A DNA stretch of 64,000 nt from Streptomyces aurantiacus (GTDB lineage: Bacteria > Actinomycetota > Actinomycetes > Streptomycetales > Streptomycetaceae). The position numbers and the translations under genes were made by a program. The DNA lies in NCBI RefSeq assembly GCF_027107535.1, contig NZ_CP114283.1:6448001-6512000 (forward strand). Reading direction: 5' to 3'. The notes beneath the pieces were generated by a model that did not search any database, was not told the origin of the DNA, and saw nothing but the letters and a program-made list of their open reading frames with translations. This document shows, piece after piece, positions 45,284-53,740 of the stretch (position 1 is its first letter; each line of letters opens with the position of its first letter).

Positions 45284-46201
45284 CTACTTCGGCGGGGTGG
45301 GTGTGTCGTGCGTGCGGTACATCGCCTGTACGTCCAGTTCCAGCTGGACCGTCGGGCCGACCACCGCGATGCCGCGCGCCAGCATCGAGCGCCAGTTCAA
45401 CGTGTAGTCCTCCCGGTGCAGCTCCGCCTTGGCGAGGGCCGCGCAGCGCAGTTCCTCGCCGTAGCCGCCGTTCACCGTGCCGAGATAGGTGGTGTCCAGG
45501 GCCACCGAGCGGCTGACCCCGTGCATCGTCAGCGAGCCCTGCAGGGTCCACCTGTTGCCGCCGCGGTACGCGAACCGGGTGCTGTGGAAGTCGATGTACG
45601 GGAACCGCTCGACGTCAAGGAAGTCTCCCGAGCGGAGGTGGTCGTCGCGCGTCCGGTTGCCGGTGGTGATGCTCGACGCGTCGATCCGGACGTGGACGCG
45701 GGAGCCGGACATGTCCTGGGCGACCTGGATGCCGCCGTCGAAGCGCTCGAAGCGGCCGTGCACATGGGCCATGCCGACGTGCTTGGCGATGAACCGGATC
45801 GCCGTGTGGGGCGGGTCGAAGAGCCAGGTGCCCGGCGCGGGCAGTTCCAGCCGGCGGGCGGTCTGCAGCCAGATCCGCTCCGCGGGAGCGGCGGGCCCGG
45901 CCACCACGTCGACCGTCTCGCGGTGGGGATGCAGGCCCTCGGCGGCGATCATCAGGCTGTACCGGCCGGGCGGCAGCGCGGCGAGGAACAGGCCGTACGG
46001 ATCCGTGGTGCCGCGGGCCGCGACGCGGTGCGTGTCCAGCGCGGTGACCGTGACGTCGGCCGCGCCCATCGGCTGGCCCATCGGGTCGACGACCTCACGG
46101 CTGACGGCGCCCGCGCCCGGCGGGAGAGGAAGCGAGACGCCCGTCGCGCCGGCTGCGGAGGCTCGGCCCGGCCGCCGGAACCGAAGGAGTGCGAGGGCCA
46201 T
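45284..46201 (-). CDS. YceI-family lipid/isoprenoid-binding protein with N-terminal CarboxypepD_reg-like domain
   Basis: A 305-residue protein. Residues ~35-115 form a beta-sandwich of the carboxypeptidase-regulatory type (VSREVVDPMGQPMGAADVTVTALDTH ... YGLFLAALPPGRYSLMIAAEGLHP). Residues ~125-295 are a YceI lipocalin-like domain: WLFDPPHTAIRFIAKHVGMAHVHGRFERFDGGI, the DDHLRSGDFLDVERFPYIDFHSTRF motif, and LTMHGVSRSVALD. YceI proteins bind polyisoprenoids or quinone-like amphiphiles. ATG 46201 is chosen because AAAGG lies 8 bases before it; a GTG three codons upstream has no site. A hairpin-forming inverted repeat shared with the hydroxyquinol activator lies about 85 bases upstream. Confidence 0.88.
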   Translation of the reverse strand: MALALLRFRRPGRASAAGATGVSLPLPPGAGAVSREVVDPMGQPMGAADVTVTALDTHRVAARGTTDPYGLFLAALPPGRYSLMIAAEGLHPHRETVDVVAGPAAPAERIWLQTARRLELPAPGTWLFDPPHTAIRFIAKHVGMAHVHGRFERFDGGIQVAQDMSGSRVHVRIDASSITTGNRTRDDHLRSGDFLDVERFPYIDFHSTRFAYRGGNRWTLQGSLTMHGVSRSVALDTTYLGTVNGGYGEELRCAALAKAELHREDYTLNWRSMLARGIAVVGPTVQLELDVQAMYRTHDTPTPPK

Positions 46202-46283
46202 GGTGTTCACCTTTCATCACCTGCGTCAGAGCCCCGGCGAAAGCGCACGGAGCTCATGACGATCTTGGACCAGGACGTGCGAA

Positions 46284-46312
46284 GGCGGGTGTCTCAATAC
46301 GAGACACCCGCC
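46284..46312. promoter_or_regulatory. Inverted repeat matching the one upstream of the Fis-type activator
   Basis: GGCGGGTGTCTC (46284-46295) pairs exactly with GAGACACCCGCC (46301-46312), loop AATAC. The core GGGTGTCTCAATACGAGACA is nearly identical to the repeat at 57613-57639. It lies about 85 bases upstream of the YceI gene and 45 bases downstream of the GH30 gene, so it could be an operator, a terminator, or both. Confidence 0.65.
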
Positions 46313-46356
46313 CCCGGGGCGACGGCATCACCGCCCTGGTCGTCACGGCCCGGCGG

Positions 46357-47829
46357 TCACACGGTGACCCCGTCGATCTCGAAGGTCTGCACCGAGGCGG
46401 CGGCGAACGGCACGCTCAGCCGCTTGCCGTTCAGATAGGTGTCCGAGCGTGCGGTGTAGAGGTCCCCGCCGCCGGAGGTGAGCGTGTTCCAGCGTCGTAC
46501 GAGTCCGCCGCTGCCGCCGGTGACCTGGCCGAAGCGGGACAGGTCGAAGGTGAGCGTCTGCGCGGCACCGGAGTTGACGGCCACGACGACGAGGCGCTTC
46601 TGCGTCGCGTCGTGAGCGGCGACCGCGTAGCCGACGCCGGTGTCGAGGATGGTCATCCCCGGCCGGATGTGGCGGCTGAACTGGGCCATCACGTAGTACT
46701 TGGTCTGGACGGCGGTCGGCTGCAGCGTGTTCTGGTCGTACGCGATCATCGCCCAGCCGGAGGAGGGGTCCATCACCTGCCAGTAGACCCAGGCGGTCGG
46801 GTGCAGCCAGCGGAAGTCCAGGCACAGGTTGCTCGCCATGGTGAGGCCCGTGCCGTCCTTGTCGCCGGTCTCGGAGTTCCAGAGCTTCTTGCCGGACGTC
46901 GTCACCACGTCCGTGTGGAGGAGGTCTCGGCGGCCGCCCGAGCCCTGGTAGCCGTGCACGTTGAACTGGTTCACCAGGGCCTTGGTCGAGGCCCCGAAGG
47001 AGTTCCAGGTGGTGCGGGCCAGGTCGTAGCTCGTCTCGTCGGACGCCGAGATCCTGATGCCGGACAGACCCCGCTTGTCGAGTTCGCTGCGCATGTACGG
47101 GAGGACGGCCGCCTGGACGGACGCGTCCATGTGGCAGCCCTCCTGCGTGCCGGTGGCGGTCCACCAGCTGGACGAGGGCTCGTTGAACGGGTCGACCGTC
47201 GCGAAGTTCACGCCCCAGTTGTTCTTCGCGCGCAGGGCGACGGCGGCCAGGTGGGAGGCGTGCTGGCGGTAGTTCCAGGTCTGGAGGTTGTTGCCGCCGC
47301 CGGACGCGCCGGACGGGTTGTGGTTGCTGCACATCCACCACATGGGTGAGTTGGCGAACAGCTCGGAGACCGCGCCGCGCTGGGTCGCCTTCGTCAGGGC
47401 GGCTCGCTGGTTGGCGTCCGCCGTCCAGTCCCAGGCGGAGGAGGCGGGGTCCTCGTTGTTCCAGTCCTGCCAGAAACCCTCGATCTGCTTGAACGCCGGG
47501 ATGTTGGGCGAGGCGACCATGGACTGGCCGCCCACGCTGTTCGGGCTGCACGCGCCCAGGTTGTAGCGGGCGATGTTCATACCGAGACCGGGCAGGTTCC
47601 TGCCGCCGTACGCCACGGACTTGGTGGTGAAGAAGATGTCGGCGAAGTCGTCACGGGCGCCGAACACGTTGGCCCACCACGCGAGGGAGGTGCCCCAGCC
47701 CTCCCAGCGCCCGTAACTGGTACCGGGGTTGACCGCGACGGTCGCGTCGGCGCGGGCGGTGCCCGTCGCCAGTGCGCTGCCGAGCAGCGTGCCGCCCGCC
47801 GCCGCCAGCAGTGATCTACGCTTGATCAT
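46357..47829 (-). CDS. Secreted GH30 beta-1,6-galactanase-type enzyme
   Basis: A 490-residue exported glycosidase. The Tat-like signal MIKRRSLLAAAGGTLLGSALATGTARADA precedes a mature part starting RWEGWGTSLAWWANVFG. The TIM barrel has the acid/base Glu in VDPFNEPSSSWW (strand 4) and the nucleophile Glu in KLWNSETGDKDG (strand 7), the GH30 arrangement. The beta-sandwich side domain follows with YYVMAQFSRHIRPGM. The sequence fits subfamily 5, known for endo-beta-1,6-galactanases acting on arabinogalactan side chains. ATG 47829 follows AGGAG. Twin companions would be the arabinofuranosidases at 21.8-30.4 kb. Confidence 0.9.
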   Translation of the reverse strand: MIKRRSLLAAAGGTLLGSALATGTARADATVAVNPGTSYGRWEGWGTSLAWWANVFGARDDFADIFFTTKSVAYGGRNLPGLGMNIARYNLGACSPNSVGGQSMVASPNIPAFKQIEGFWQDWNNEDPASSAWDWTADANQRAALTKATQRGAVSELFANSPMWWMCSNHNPSGASGGGNNLQTWNYRQHASHLAAVALRAKNNWGVNFATVDPFNEPSSSWWTATGTQEGCHMDASVQAAVLPYMRSELDKRGLSGIRISASDETSYDLARTTWNSFGASTKALVNQFNVHGYQGSGGRRDLLHTDVVTTSGKKLWNSETGDKDGTGLTMASNLCLDFRWLHPTAWVYWQVMDPSSGWAMIAYDQNTLQPTAVQTKYYVMAQFSRHIRPGMTILDTGVGYAVAAHDATQKRLVVVAVNSGAAQTLTFDLSRFGQVTGGSGGLVRRWNTLTSGGGDLYTARSDTYLNGKRLSVPFAAASVQTFEIDGVTV

Positions 47830-48097
47830 GGAATCTCCTGTCGCGCCCATGCCACAACCTGCTTGAAGAATGAGGCGGGGACAAACGGTTGTCGATACGC
47901 ATGACAGCGCTTTCTCCTTTCGAAGACTTGCGAACGCTCGCGCCCCGCGGCTTCACGGACGCCCCAGCCGTCACGGCATCGGTCGGCCCGGCGGCGTGCA
48001 CGGCCCCCGGCGGGCGGACAGCGGAACGGGCGCCCGCGCCGCCGCAGCGGCACGAGCGCCCGTCCTCGCTCGGCGTGCCCTCAGGGGAGCGCCCGTC
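47830..48097. other. Intergenic region upstream of the GH30 gene
   Basis: No gene is supported in these 268 bases. Near 47900-47920 the sequence CATGACAGCGCTTTCTCC contains an AGCGCT core with partial dyad symmetry, similar to LacI-family operators, and could serve the leftward GH30 gene. Confidence 0.35.
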
Positions 48098-49354
48098 TCA
48101 CCACCGAGGGAGCCTGCGCTCGTACTCGGGGTGGACCCGCCGCATGTAACCGGTGTCGTCCCGGCCCTTCATGCCCGCGTCGAGGTGGACCCGGTGCAGC
48201 CGCTCCAGGGCGTCGTGGTCGAGTTCGACGCCCAGCCCGGGGCCGGTGGGGACCTTGACCGCGCCGTCCCGCAGCTCCAGGACGCCGGGTACGACCACGT
48301 CGTCCGCGAAGTTCCACGGGTAGTGGGTGTCGCAGGAGGTGTCGAGGTTGGGGATCGAGGCCGCCACATGGGTCATGGCGGCGAGGCTGATGCCGAGGTG
48401 CGAGTTGGAGTGCATGGACAGGCCGATTCCGAACGCCTCGCAGACGGCGGCGAGTTCACGGGTGCGGCGCAGTCCGCCCCAGTAGTGGTGGTCCGTGAGC
48501 AGGACCTGGATCGCGTTCTGCTCGACGGCGGGCCGCAGGTGCTCCCACGCGACCACGCACATGTTGGTGGCCAGCGGCATGGGTGAGGTCTTCGCGACCT
48601 CGGCCATGCCGGCGATGGTGGGCGTCGGGTCCTCCAGGTACTCGAGCACGCCCTCCAGTTCACGTGCCACGTACTGCGAGGTCTCCACGGTCCAGGCCGT
48701 GTTGGGGTCGAGGCGCAGCGGCCGGCCGGGGAAGGCGCCGGCGAGCGCCCTCATCGCGGCGATCTCCTCGTCGGGCGGGAACACGCCTCCCTTGAGCTTG
48801 AACGACTCGAAGCCGTACCGCTCCCGCATCAGCCGGGCCTGCTCGACGATGCCGGCCGGGTCGAGGGCCTCGCCCCAGTCGTCGCCGACGGCCGGTTCGC
48901 CGTCGAGCGCCGGGTGTTCGGCCCACTTGTAGAAGAGGTAGGCGGCGAAGGGCACGCAGTCCCGGACCCTGCCGCCCAGCAGGTCACTGACCGGGCGTCC
49001 GAGGAGTTTGCCCTGTGCGTCGAGGCAGGCGACCTCCACGGCGGAGGTGGTCCAGCCGCGCTCGTGGGAACTGGGCACGGTGGGCGTCAGCGCGACGTCG
49101 ATCGCGGCGGAGACGGCCGTGGTGTCGAAGACGTCCATGCCGACGACCGCCCGCGCGGCGGCCTCCAGTCGTTCGAGGCGGACGTCGCCGCCGGTCGACT
49201 CGCCGAGGCCCACCGTGCCGTCGTCCAGGACGAGTTGCAGGACCACGCGCAGGGCGAGGGGCTCGTGCACACCGCTGGAGTTGAGGAGCGGCGGGTCACG
49301 GAAGGCGATCGGCGTGACGATCAGTTCTCGGATCCGGCTGTCGGTCGTGGTCAT
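48098..49354 (-). CDS. gudD: Glucarate dehydratase (enolase superfamily)
   Basis: A 418-residue acid-sugar dehydratase making 5-keto-4-deoxyglucarate from D-glucarate or L-idarate. The active-site KxK pair is Lys186/Lys188 (ESFKLKGG). Metal ligands are the Asp in RLDPNTAW, the Glu in EYLEDPTP and the next Asn in ATNMCV. The other base is the His in MHSNSHLGIS, with the HHYWGG and SCDTHYPW segments seen in glucarate dehydratases. ATG 49354 overlaps the KDG dehydratase stop by 4 bases. It follows kdgD in a sugar-acid operon. Confidence 0.93.
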   Translation of the reverse strand: MTTTDSRIRELIVTPIAFRDPPLLNSSGVHEPLALRVVLQLVLDDGTVGLGESTGGDVRLERLEAAARAVVGMDVFDTTAVSAAIDVALTPTVPSSHERGWTTSAVEVACLDAQGKLLGRPVSDLLGGRVRDCVPFAAYLFYKWAEHPALDGEPAVGDDWGEALDPAGIVEQARLMRERYGFESFKLKGGVFPPDEEIAAMRALAGAFPGRPLRLDPNTAWTVETSQYVARELEGVLEYLEDPTPTIAGMAEVAKTSPMPLATNMCVVAWEHLRPAVEQNAIQVLLTDHHYWGGLRRTRELAAVCEAFGIGLSMHSNSHLGISLAAMTHVAASIPNLDTSCDTHYPWNFADDVVVPGVLELRDGAVKVPTGPGLGVELDHDALERLHRVHLDAGMKGRDDTGYMRRVHPEYERRLPRW

Positions 49355-50259
49355 GCGCGGACTGCCTCCAGGCCGTGGTCGATGAGTTTCGCCAGCCGTG
49401 CGAGGTGCTCCGGCGTGGGGTCGAGCAGGGGTGCCCGGACACCGCCGACGTCCAGGCCCCGGATCGTGACGCCGGCCTTGACCAGCGAGACCGCGTATCC
49501 GGGTACCTCGTCACGGAGTCGGACGAACGGTCCGTAGAACTCGTCGAGGAGGGTGGTGACCAGCGTTCCGTCGCCCTCGTCGAGGGCCCGGTGGAAGGCG
49601 AGGGCGATCTCCGGGGCGAACGCGAACACCGCCGACGAGTACAGCTCCACACCGATGCCGCGGTAGGCGGGCGCGGTCATCTCGGCGGTGGGCAGCCCGT
49701 TGAAGAACTGGAAGTCCTCGGTGCCCGGCACCGCCCGTACGGCCCGCACGACGCGGTGCATCTGCTCGATGTCGCCGATGCCGTCCTTGAGCCCGACGAC
49801 ACCGGGCAGGCCGGCGATCTCGGCGGCCGTCTCCGCGGTGAGGCGGGCGGTGCCTCGCTGGTAGAAGACGACGGGCAGTGCGGTGGCCGCGGTGACCTCC
49901 CGCACGTATCGCACCAGGCCCTGCTGCGGTGCGCGGACCAGGTAGGGCGGCAGGAGCAGGATGCCGTCGGCGCCCGCCCGCTGGATCCGGGACGCCTGGT
50001 CCGCGGCGACCGGCAACGGGCCTCCCGCCGCGGCCAGTACGGGTACGCGGCCCGCGGTCGTGGTCACCGCGACGCGGGTCGCGCGCTCGGTCTCGGCCGG
50101 GGACAGGGCGTGGAACTCACCGGTGCCGCAGGCGACGAAGACCCCGCCCGCCCCGGCGGCGACGCCCGCCTCGATGTGCTGGGCGAGCCGGTCCTCGTCG
50201 ATGCTTCCGTTCGCGTCGAACGGTGTGACCGGAAAGAACAGCACTCCTTGGAACTTCAT
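49351..50259 (-). CDS. kdgD: 5-dehydro-4-deoxyglucarate dehydratase
   Basis: A 302-residue (beta/alpha)8 enzyme of the DHDPS/NAL family that dehydrates and decarboxylates 5-keto-4-deoxyglucarate to 2,5-dioxopentanoate. The Schiff-base Lys is Lys158 in VVGLKDGIGD, with the catalytic Tyr133 in VVFYQRG; the pyruvate-binding loop is CGTGEFHALSPAE and the N-terminus FPVTPFDANGSID is typical. The dehydrogenase that converts its product to 2-oxoglutarate is not in this cluster. ATG 50259 lies 27 bases after the permease gene. Confidence 0.93.
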   Translation of the reverse strand: MKFQGVLFFPVTPFDANGSIDEDRLAQHIEAGVAAGAGGVFVACGTGEFHALSPAETERATRVAVTTTAGRVPVLAAAGGPLPVAADQASRIQRAGADGILLLPPYLVRAPQQGLVRYVREVTAATALPVVFYQRGTARLTAETAAEIAGLPGVVGLKDGIGDIEQMHRVVRAVRAVPGTEDFQFFNGLPTAEMTAPAYRGIGVELYSSAVFAFAPEIALAFHRALDEGDGTLVTTLLDEFYGPFVRLRDEVPGYAVSLVKAGVTIRGLDVGGVRAPLLDPTPEHLARLAKLIDHGLEAVRA

Positions 50260-50286
50260 GTCTCCCTCGTAACTGGGGGGTGTGGG

Positions 50287-51240
50287 TCAGCCCTTGGTGG
50301 CACCGGCGGCGATGCCGGTGACCAGTGACCGCTGGAGGAGCAGGTAGACGACCAGGCTGGGGACGAGCGCGATGACGGCACCGGCCAGCACCACGCCCGA
50401 GCCGACCTCGGGGTCGGTGCGCAGGATCGACAGGGCGACGGTGACCGTGTAGTCGGTGGGATCCTTCGCGGCGATCAGCGGCAGCAGGTACTGGTCCCAG
50501 ATCATGATGAAGCCGAGGACCCCGGCCACCCCGAGCGCAGGCTTGCACAGGGGCAGGACGACCTGCCAGAGCATCCGCAGTTCGCCGACCCCGTCGAGGC
50601 GGGCGGCCTCCTCGATCTCGGCGGGGATGTCCTTCATGAACTCGGTCAGCAGCATGACCGAGAAGCCCCAGGCACCGAGCGGCAGGATGACACCCCAGAC
50701 GGTGCCCTTCAGGTCGAGGCCGACGACCGGGACGTGACCGAGGACCAGCGACAGCGGGATCGCGATGACCTCTTCGGGGAGCATCATCGTGAGCATGAAC
50801 AGGGTCAGGATCAGGGCCTGGCCGCGGAACCGGTGCCGGGCGAGCGCGTAGGCGGCGAGCACCGACACGGCGAGCTGGAGCAGCAGTCCGCCGCCCGCGA
50901 TGACGAGCGAGTTGGAGAAGTAGTCCCAGATCCCCCGGTCACCGGCCACGCGGACGTTCTGGAGCGAGGAGTCGTGCGGGAGGAAGGACAGCGACGAGCC
51001 GCTGGGGTGTGTGCTGAAGGCGCCGGAGACGATCGTCAGGAAGGGCGCCGCGAAGATCGTGAGGGCGATCGCGCAGAGCGCGATGCGCAGGGCCCAGGCG
51101 GGGCCGGGCCGGTCGCTCCAGCCGAGTGCGGTGTCGAAGCGGGCCGGCGTGGCGCGGGTCTGCTTGCCGCGGCGCCCGGCGGAGGGGGCGGAGAGACTGC
51201 CGGACGGGGTGCGGACGGGGTCGAGGGCGGGGGCGCTCAT
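50287..51240 (-). CDS. CUT1 sugar/sugar-acid ABC importer permease 2
   Basis: A 317-residue MalG-type permease. A ~50-residue cytoplasmic N-terminus precedes six helices; the EAA loop reads EEAARLDGVGELRMLWQVVLPLCKPALGVAGVLGF. It ends SLVTGIAAGATKG, the usual MalG-like C-terminus. ATG 51240 overlaps the first permease stop by 4 bases. Cargo is probably glucarate/galactarate or an oligo-uronate, inferred from the dehydratase genes downstream. Confidence 0.9.
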   Translation of the reverse strand: MSAPALDPVRTPSGSLSAPSAGRRGKQTRATPARFDTALGWSDRPGPAWALRIALCAIALTIFAAPFLTIVSGAFSTHPSGSSLSFLPHDSSLQNVRVAGDRGIWDYFSNSLVIAGGGLLLQLAVSVLAAYALARHRFRGQALILTLFMLTMMLPEEVIAIPLSLVLGHVPVVGLDLKGTVWGVILPLGAWGFSVMLLTEFMKDIPAEIEEAARLDGVGELRMLWQVVLPLCKPALGVAGVLGFIMIWDQYLLPLIAAKDPTDYTVTVALSILRTDPEVGSGVVLAGAVIALVPSLVVYLLLQRSLVTGIAAGATKG

Positions 51241-52145
51241 CGCACGTCTCCCCTCTTGCGGAGGTGGTTGACCGTGACGGTGAGGAGCAGCGTCACGCAG
51301 AGCAGGACGACGGAGGCCGCCGAGGCGCCGCCGATGTCGTTGCGGGTGAAGCCCAGGGTGTACGCGCGGGTCATCCAGACCTCGGTGGACCCGGCGGGGC
51401 CGCCTCCGGTGAGGACGTACACCTCGGTGAACACCCGCAGGCCGCGGATCGCGGCGAGGGTGAGGACGATGCCGAGGGCGGGGCGGATCGCGGGCAGCGT
51501 GACGTACCGCAGGCGCTGAAGGAGGGAGACGCCGTCCATCGCGGCGGCCTCGTACAACGAGCGGTCCACGCCTGCCAGTCCGGCGAGGAGGATCACCATG
51601 TTGTAGGGGGCCGTCATCCAGATGCCCATGGCCATGGTCGCCCACAGGGCCGTCCCGGGGTTGTCGAGGAACGGCACGGGCCCGAGGCCGAGGAAGCCGA
51701 GGGCGCTGTTGACGAGCCCGTCGGAGGTCGGGTAGTACATCAGCCGCCACAGCTCGCCGACCACCGCGGTGGCGGTGACGACGGGCAGGAAGACGGCGGT
51801 GCGGACGATCTTCAGCGAGCGGGCCTGGCCCTCCAGGAGCAGGGCGAGGAAGAACCCGACGACTATGGCGCCGAGGGACTGGCCGATGCCCAGGAGCAGC
51901 GTGTGGCCGATGGCGTCCTGGAAGCGGTGGTCGGTCAGGACCCGGGTGTAGTTGTCGAGTCCGACCCACTGGTCGCCGAGGAAGGGCCGCACCTCGAAGA
52001 GGCTGAGCCAGATGCCCTTGCCCATCGGGACGAACTTGAAGACGAGGGCGAGCAGCAGGCCGGGGGCGAGGAACGCCCAGGGGAGCACGGACCTTCTGGT
52101 GAGCACTGCGCGGCGCCGGGGGGCTGTGGGGACGGTTGCGGTCAT
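51237..52145 (-). CDS. CUT1 sugar/sugar-acid ABC importer permease 1
   Basis: A 302-residue MalF/UgpA-type permease with six helices. WAFLAPGLLLALVFKFVPMGKGIWLSLFEV starts the membrane domain and the EAA loop is YEAAAMDGVSLLQRLRYVTLPAIRPALGIVL. It overlaps the binding-protein stop by 4 bases. No ATPase gene is present in the operon; as often in Streptomyces, a shared MsiK-type ATPase elsewhere would energise it. Confidence 0.9.
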   Translation of the reverse strand: MTATVPTAPRRRAVLTRRSVLPWAFLAPGLLLALVFKFVPMGKGIWLSLFEVRPFLGDQWVGLDNYTRVLTDHRFQDAIGHTLLLGIGQSLGAIVVGFFLALLLEGQARSLKIVRTAVFLPVVTATAVVGELWRLMYYPTSDGLVNSALGFLGLGPVPFLDNPGTALWATMAMGIWMTAPYNMVILLAGLAGVDRSLYEAAAMDGVSLLQRLRYVTLPAIRPALGIVLTLAAIRGLRVFTEVYVLTGGGPAGSTEVWMTRAYTLGFTRNDIGGASAASVVLLCVTLLLTVTVNHLRKRGDVR

Positions 52146-53470
52146 GGCATCAGGTCCTGGTCCTTGAGGTCACCGGCGAGGGTGTCGTCGAGCTCCTTCA
52201 GGCCGGCGTGCACGTCACTGCCGCAGTACGTGAACAGCGCGTTGAGGCTGTCGGCGGTGTCCTGCTTGACCGGGGCGAAGTCCGGGGCGTTGGGGAACTG
52301 CTCGGAGCTCTCGCGGTACGCCTTCTGCACCACGCTCCAGCGCGGGTCGTCGCGCACCTTCGCCGCGTCCAGCGTGGTGTTGACGGGGATGCGGACGACG
52401 GGCTGGTTCCTGCCCGTCATGGCGAGCTTCTGGCCCTCGGGTGAGACGAGGAACGCGGCGAGCGCCCTTTCCTGCTTCGTCTTTCCGGTCTTCGCCCCGA
52501 AGTAGACGTTCTCCCCGTCGGCGAGCACGTCGGAGCCCGCCGGGCCCGCGGGGGCGGCCAGGACCTCGTACCTGGCCTTGCCGGGCGTCTGGTCGAAGGT
52601 GGCGATGTTGTAGGGGCCGGTGAGGTACATCCCGGCGTTGCCGTCCTGGAAGTTGGTGGCGTTCGCGGTGACGGACGTCAGGGCGGCGGGCTGGACCACG
52701 TTCTCGTCGCCGCAGAAGAGGTTGTCCTTCATCCAGGTCACGGTGCGTACGGCGGCGGCCGAGTCCATGGCGGGGCGGTAGCCGCCGTCGCCGTCCGGCT
52801 CGATGATCTTCGCGCCGCCCTGCCACAGGTAACTGGCGCCCCACCAGGCGGCGTAGCCGTTCTGCGCGCTGCCGGGCACGACCATTCCGTACGTGTCCTT
52901 CTTTCCGTCGCCGTCCGGGTCGCGGGTGGCGAAGGCCTTGGCGAGCGTGAGCATGTCCTGCCAGGTCCTGGGCTGCGGGAGCCCGAGCTTCTCGCGCCAG
53001 TCCTTGCGGACCATGAGGGTCATGGCCTGCCGCGAGTACGGGATGCCGTAGTGCCTGCCGTCGAGCCCCACGGTGGAGGACCAGGTCTTGGCGTCGATCT
53101 GGCGGTGCCCGGCGATCGACGCGGGCTCGACGGGCTTCAGCAGGCCCTGGTGCTGGTAACTGCCCATCAGCGCGGTGTCGTTGATCATGACGTCGGGCAG
53201 GTCCTTGGTGGACGCCCGGCTCTGCAGCTGCTGGTCGAAGTTGATGACCGGCTGGTAGTCGATCTTTATGCCGGTCTTCCTGGTGAAGGCGGTGAACACG
53301 CGCTCGTAGGTGGCCGCGGAGTCCGGGTTGCTCCGGGTCCAGACCTCCAGCGTGTTCGGGTCGCCGCTGCCGGCGGAGTCGGAACCGGCGCCACAGGCGG
53401 TCGTTCCGAACAAGAGCCCCGCCGCGGCGAGCATGGCGGCCAGGCGGCGGCCCCGTCGTACGTCACCCAT
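52142..53470 (-). CDS. CUT1 sugar/sugar-acid ABC importer binding lipoprotein
   Basis: A 442-residue extracellular solute-binding protein. The signal MGDVRRGRRLAAMLAAAGLLFGTTAC carries a lipobox with Cys26. The mature part starts NTLEVWTRSNPDSAATYERVFTAFTRKTGIKIDYQPV, a family-1 binding protein pattern, with PDVMINDTALM and QPVVRIPVNTTLD later. ATG 53470 is preferred because GGAG lies about 10 bases before it; a longer form from 53497 is possible. First gene of the operon running through permeases, kdgD and gudD. Confidence 0.9.
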   Translation of the reverse strand: MGDVRRGRRLAAMLAAAGLLFGTTACGAGSDSAGSGDPNTLEVWTRSNPDSAATYERVFTAFTRKTGIKIDYQPVINFDQQLQSRASTKDLPDVMINDTALMGSYQHQGLLKPVEPASIAGHRQIDAKTWSSTVGLDGRHYGIPYSRQAMTLMVRKDWREKLGLPQPRTWQDMLTLAKAFATRDPDGDGKKDTYGMVVPGSAQNGYAAWWGASYLWQGGAKIIEPDGDGGYRPAMDSAAAVRTVTWMKDNLFCGDENVVQPAALTSVTANATNFQDGNAGMYLTGPYNIATFDQTPGKARYEVLAAPAGPAGSDVLADGENVYFGAKTGKTKQERALAAFLVSPEGQKLAMTGRNQPVVRIPVNTTLDAAKVRDDPRWSVVQKAYRESSEQFPNAPDFAPVKQDTADSLNALFTYCGSDVHAGLKELDDTLAGDLKDQDLMP

Positions 53471-53531
53471 GGGCACGCACACTCCGTTCATATCCATGAA
53501 CTTCCTTCACACATCTAGATGGCGCGCAGCC

Positions 53532-53560
53532 AGCTAAGAAGCGTTTCAGGCGTATGTCAA
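53532..53560 (-). promoter_or_regulatory. Promoter of the sugar-acid operon
   Basis: Read leftward: -35 TTGACA (53555-53560), 17-base spacer, -10 TTAGCT (53532-53537). The start site would be about 50 bases before the binding-protein gene. CATCTAGATG (53512-53521), a perfect 10-base palindrome just downstream of the -10 box, is a candidate operator. Confidence 0.6.
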
Positions 53561-53697
53561 GACATGGATTGGAGTTTTCACCAGGGCAATACCCGGGCCG
53601 GAGGCAGTACCTCCGCACGGGCGGAGGCCATGGCTCCGCATCGGCGCAGGTGACGGTTCCGGCGCGATGGAGGCGGGTTTCCCCCGCCGGACAGGCG

Positions 53698-53725
53698 AGC
53701 GCCCGCTGTGACGCGTGCGGGCGCT
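53698..53725 (-). terminator. Hairpin terminator of the hydroxyquinol operon
   Basis: AGCGCCCGC (53698-53706) pairs with GCGGGCGCT (53717-53725) over a 10-base loop, 16 bases past the stop of the maleylacetate reductase gene. Confidence 0.65.
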
Positions 53726-53740
53726 GCGCGCTTCTCGCGC

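Noticed and set aside
46284..46312. Simple terminator of the GH30 gene as the only explanation
   Set aside because: It can form a hairpin, but its near-copy at 57613-57639 lies in a divergent promoter region, so a pure terminator reading does not explain both.
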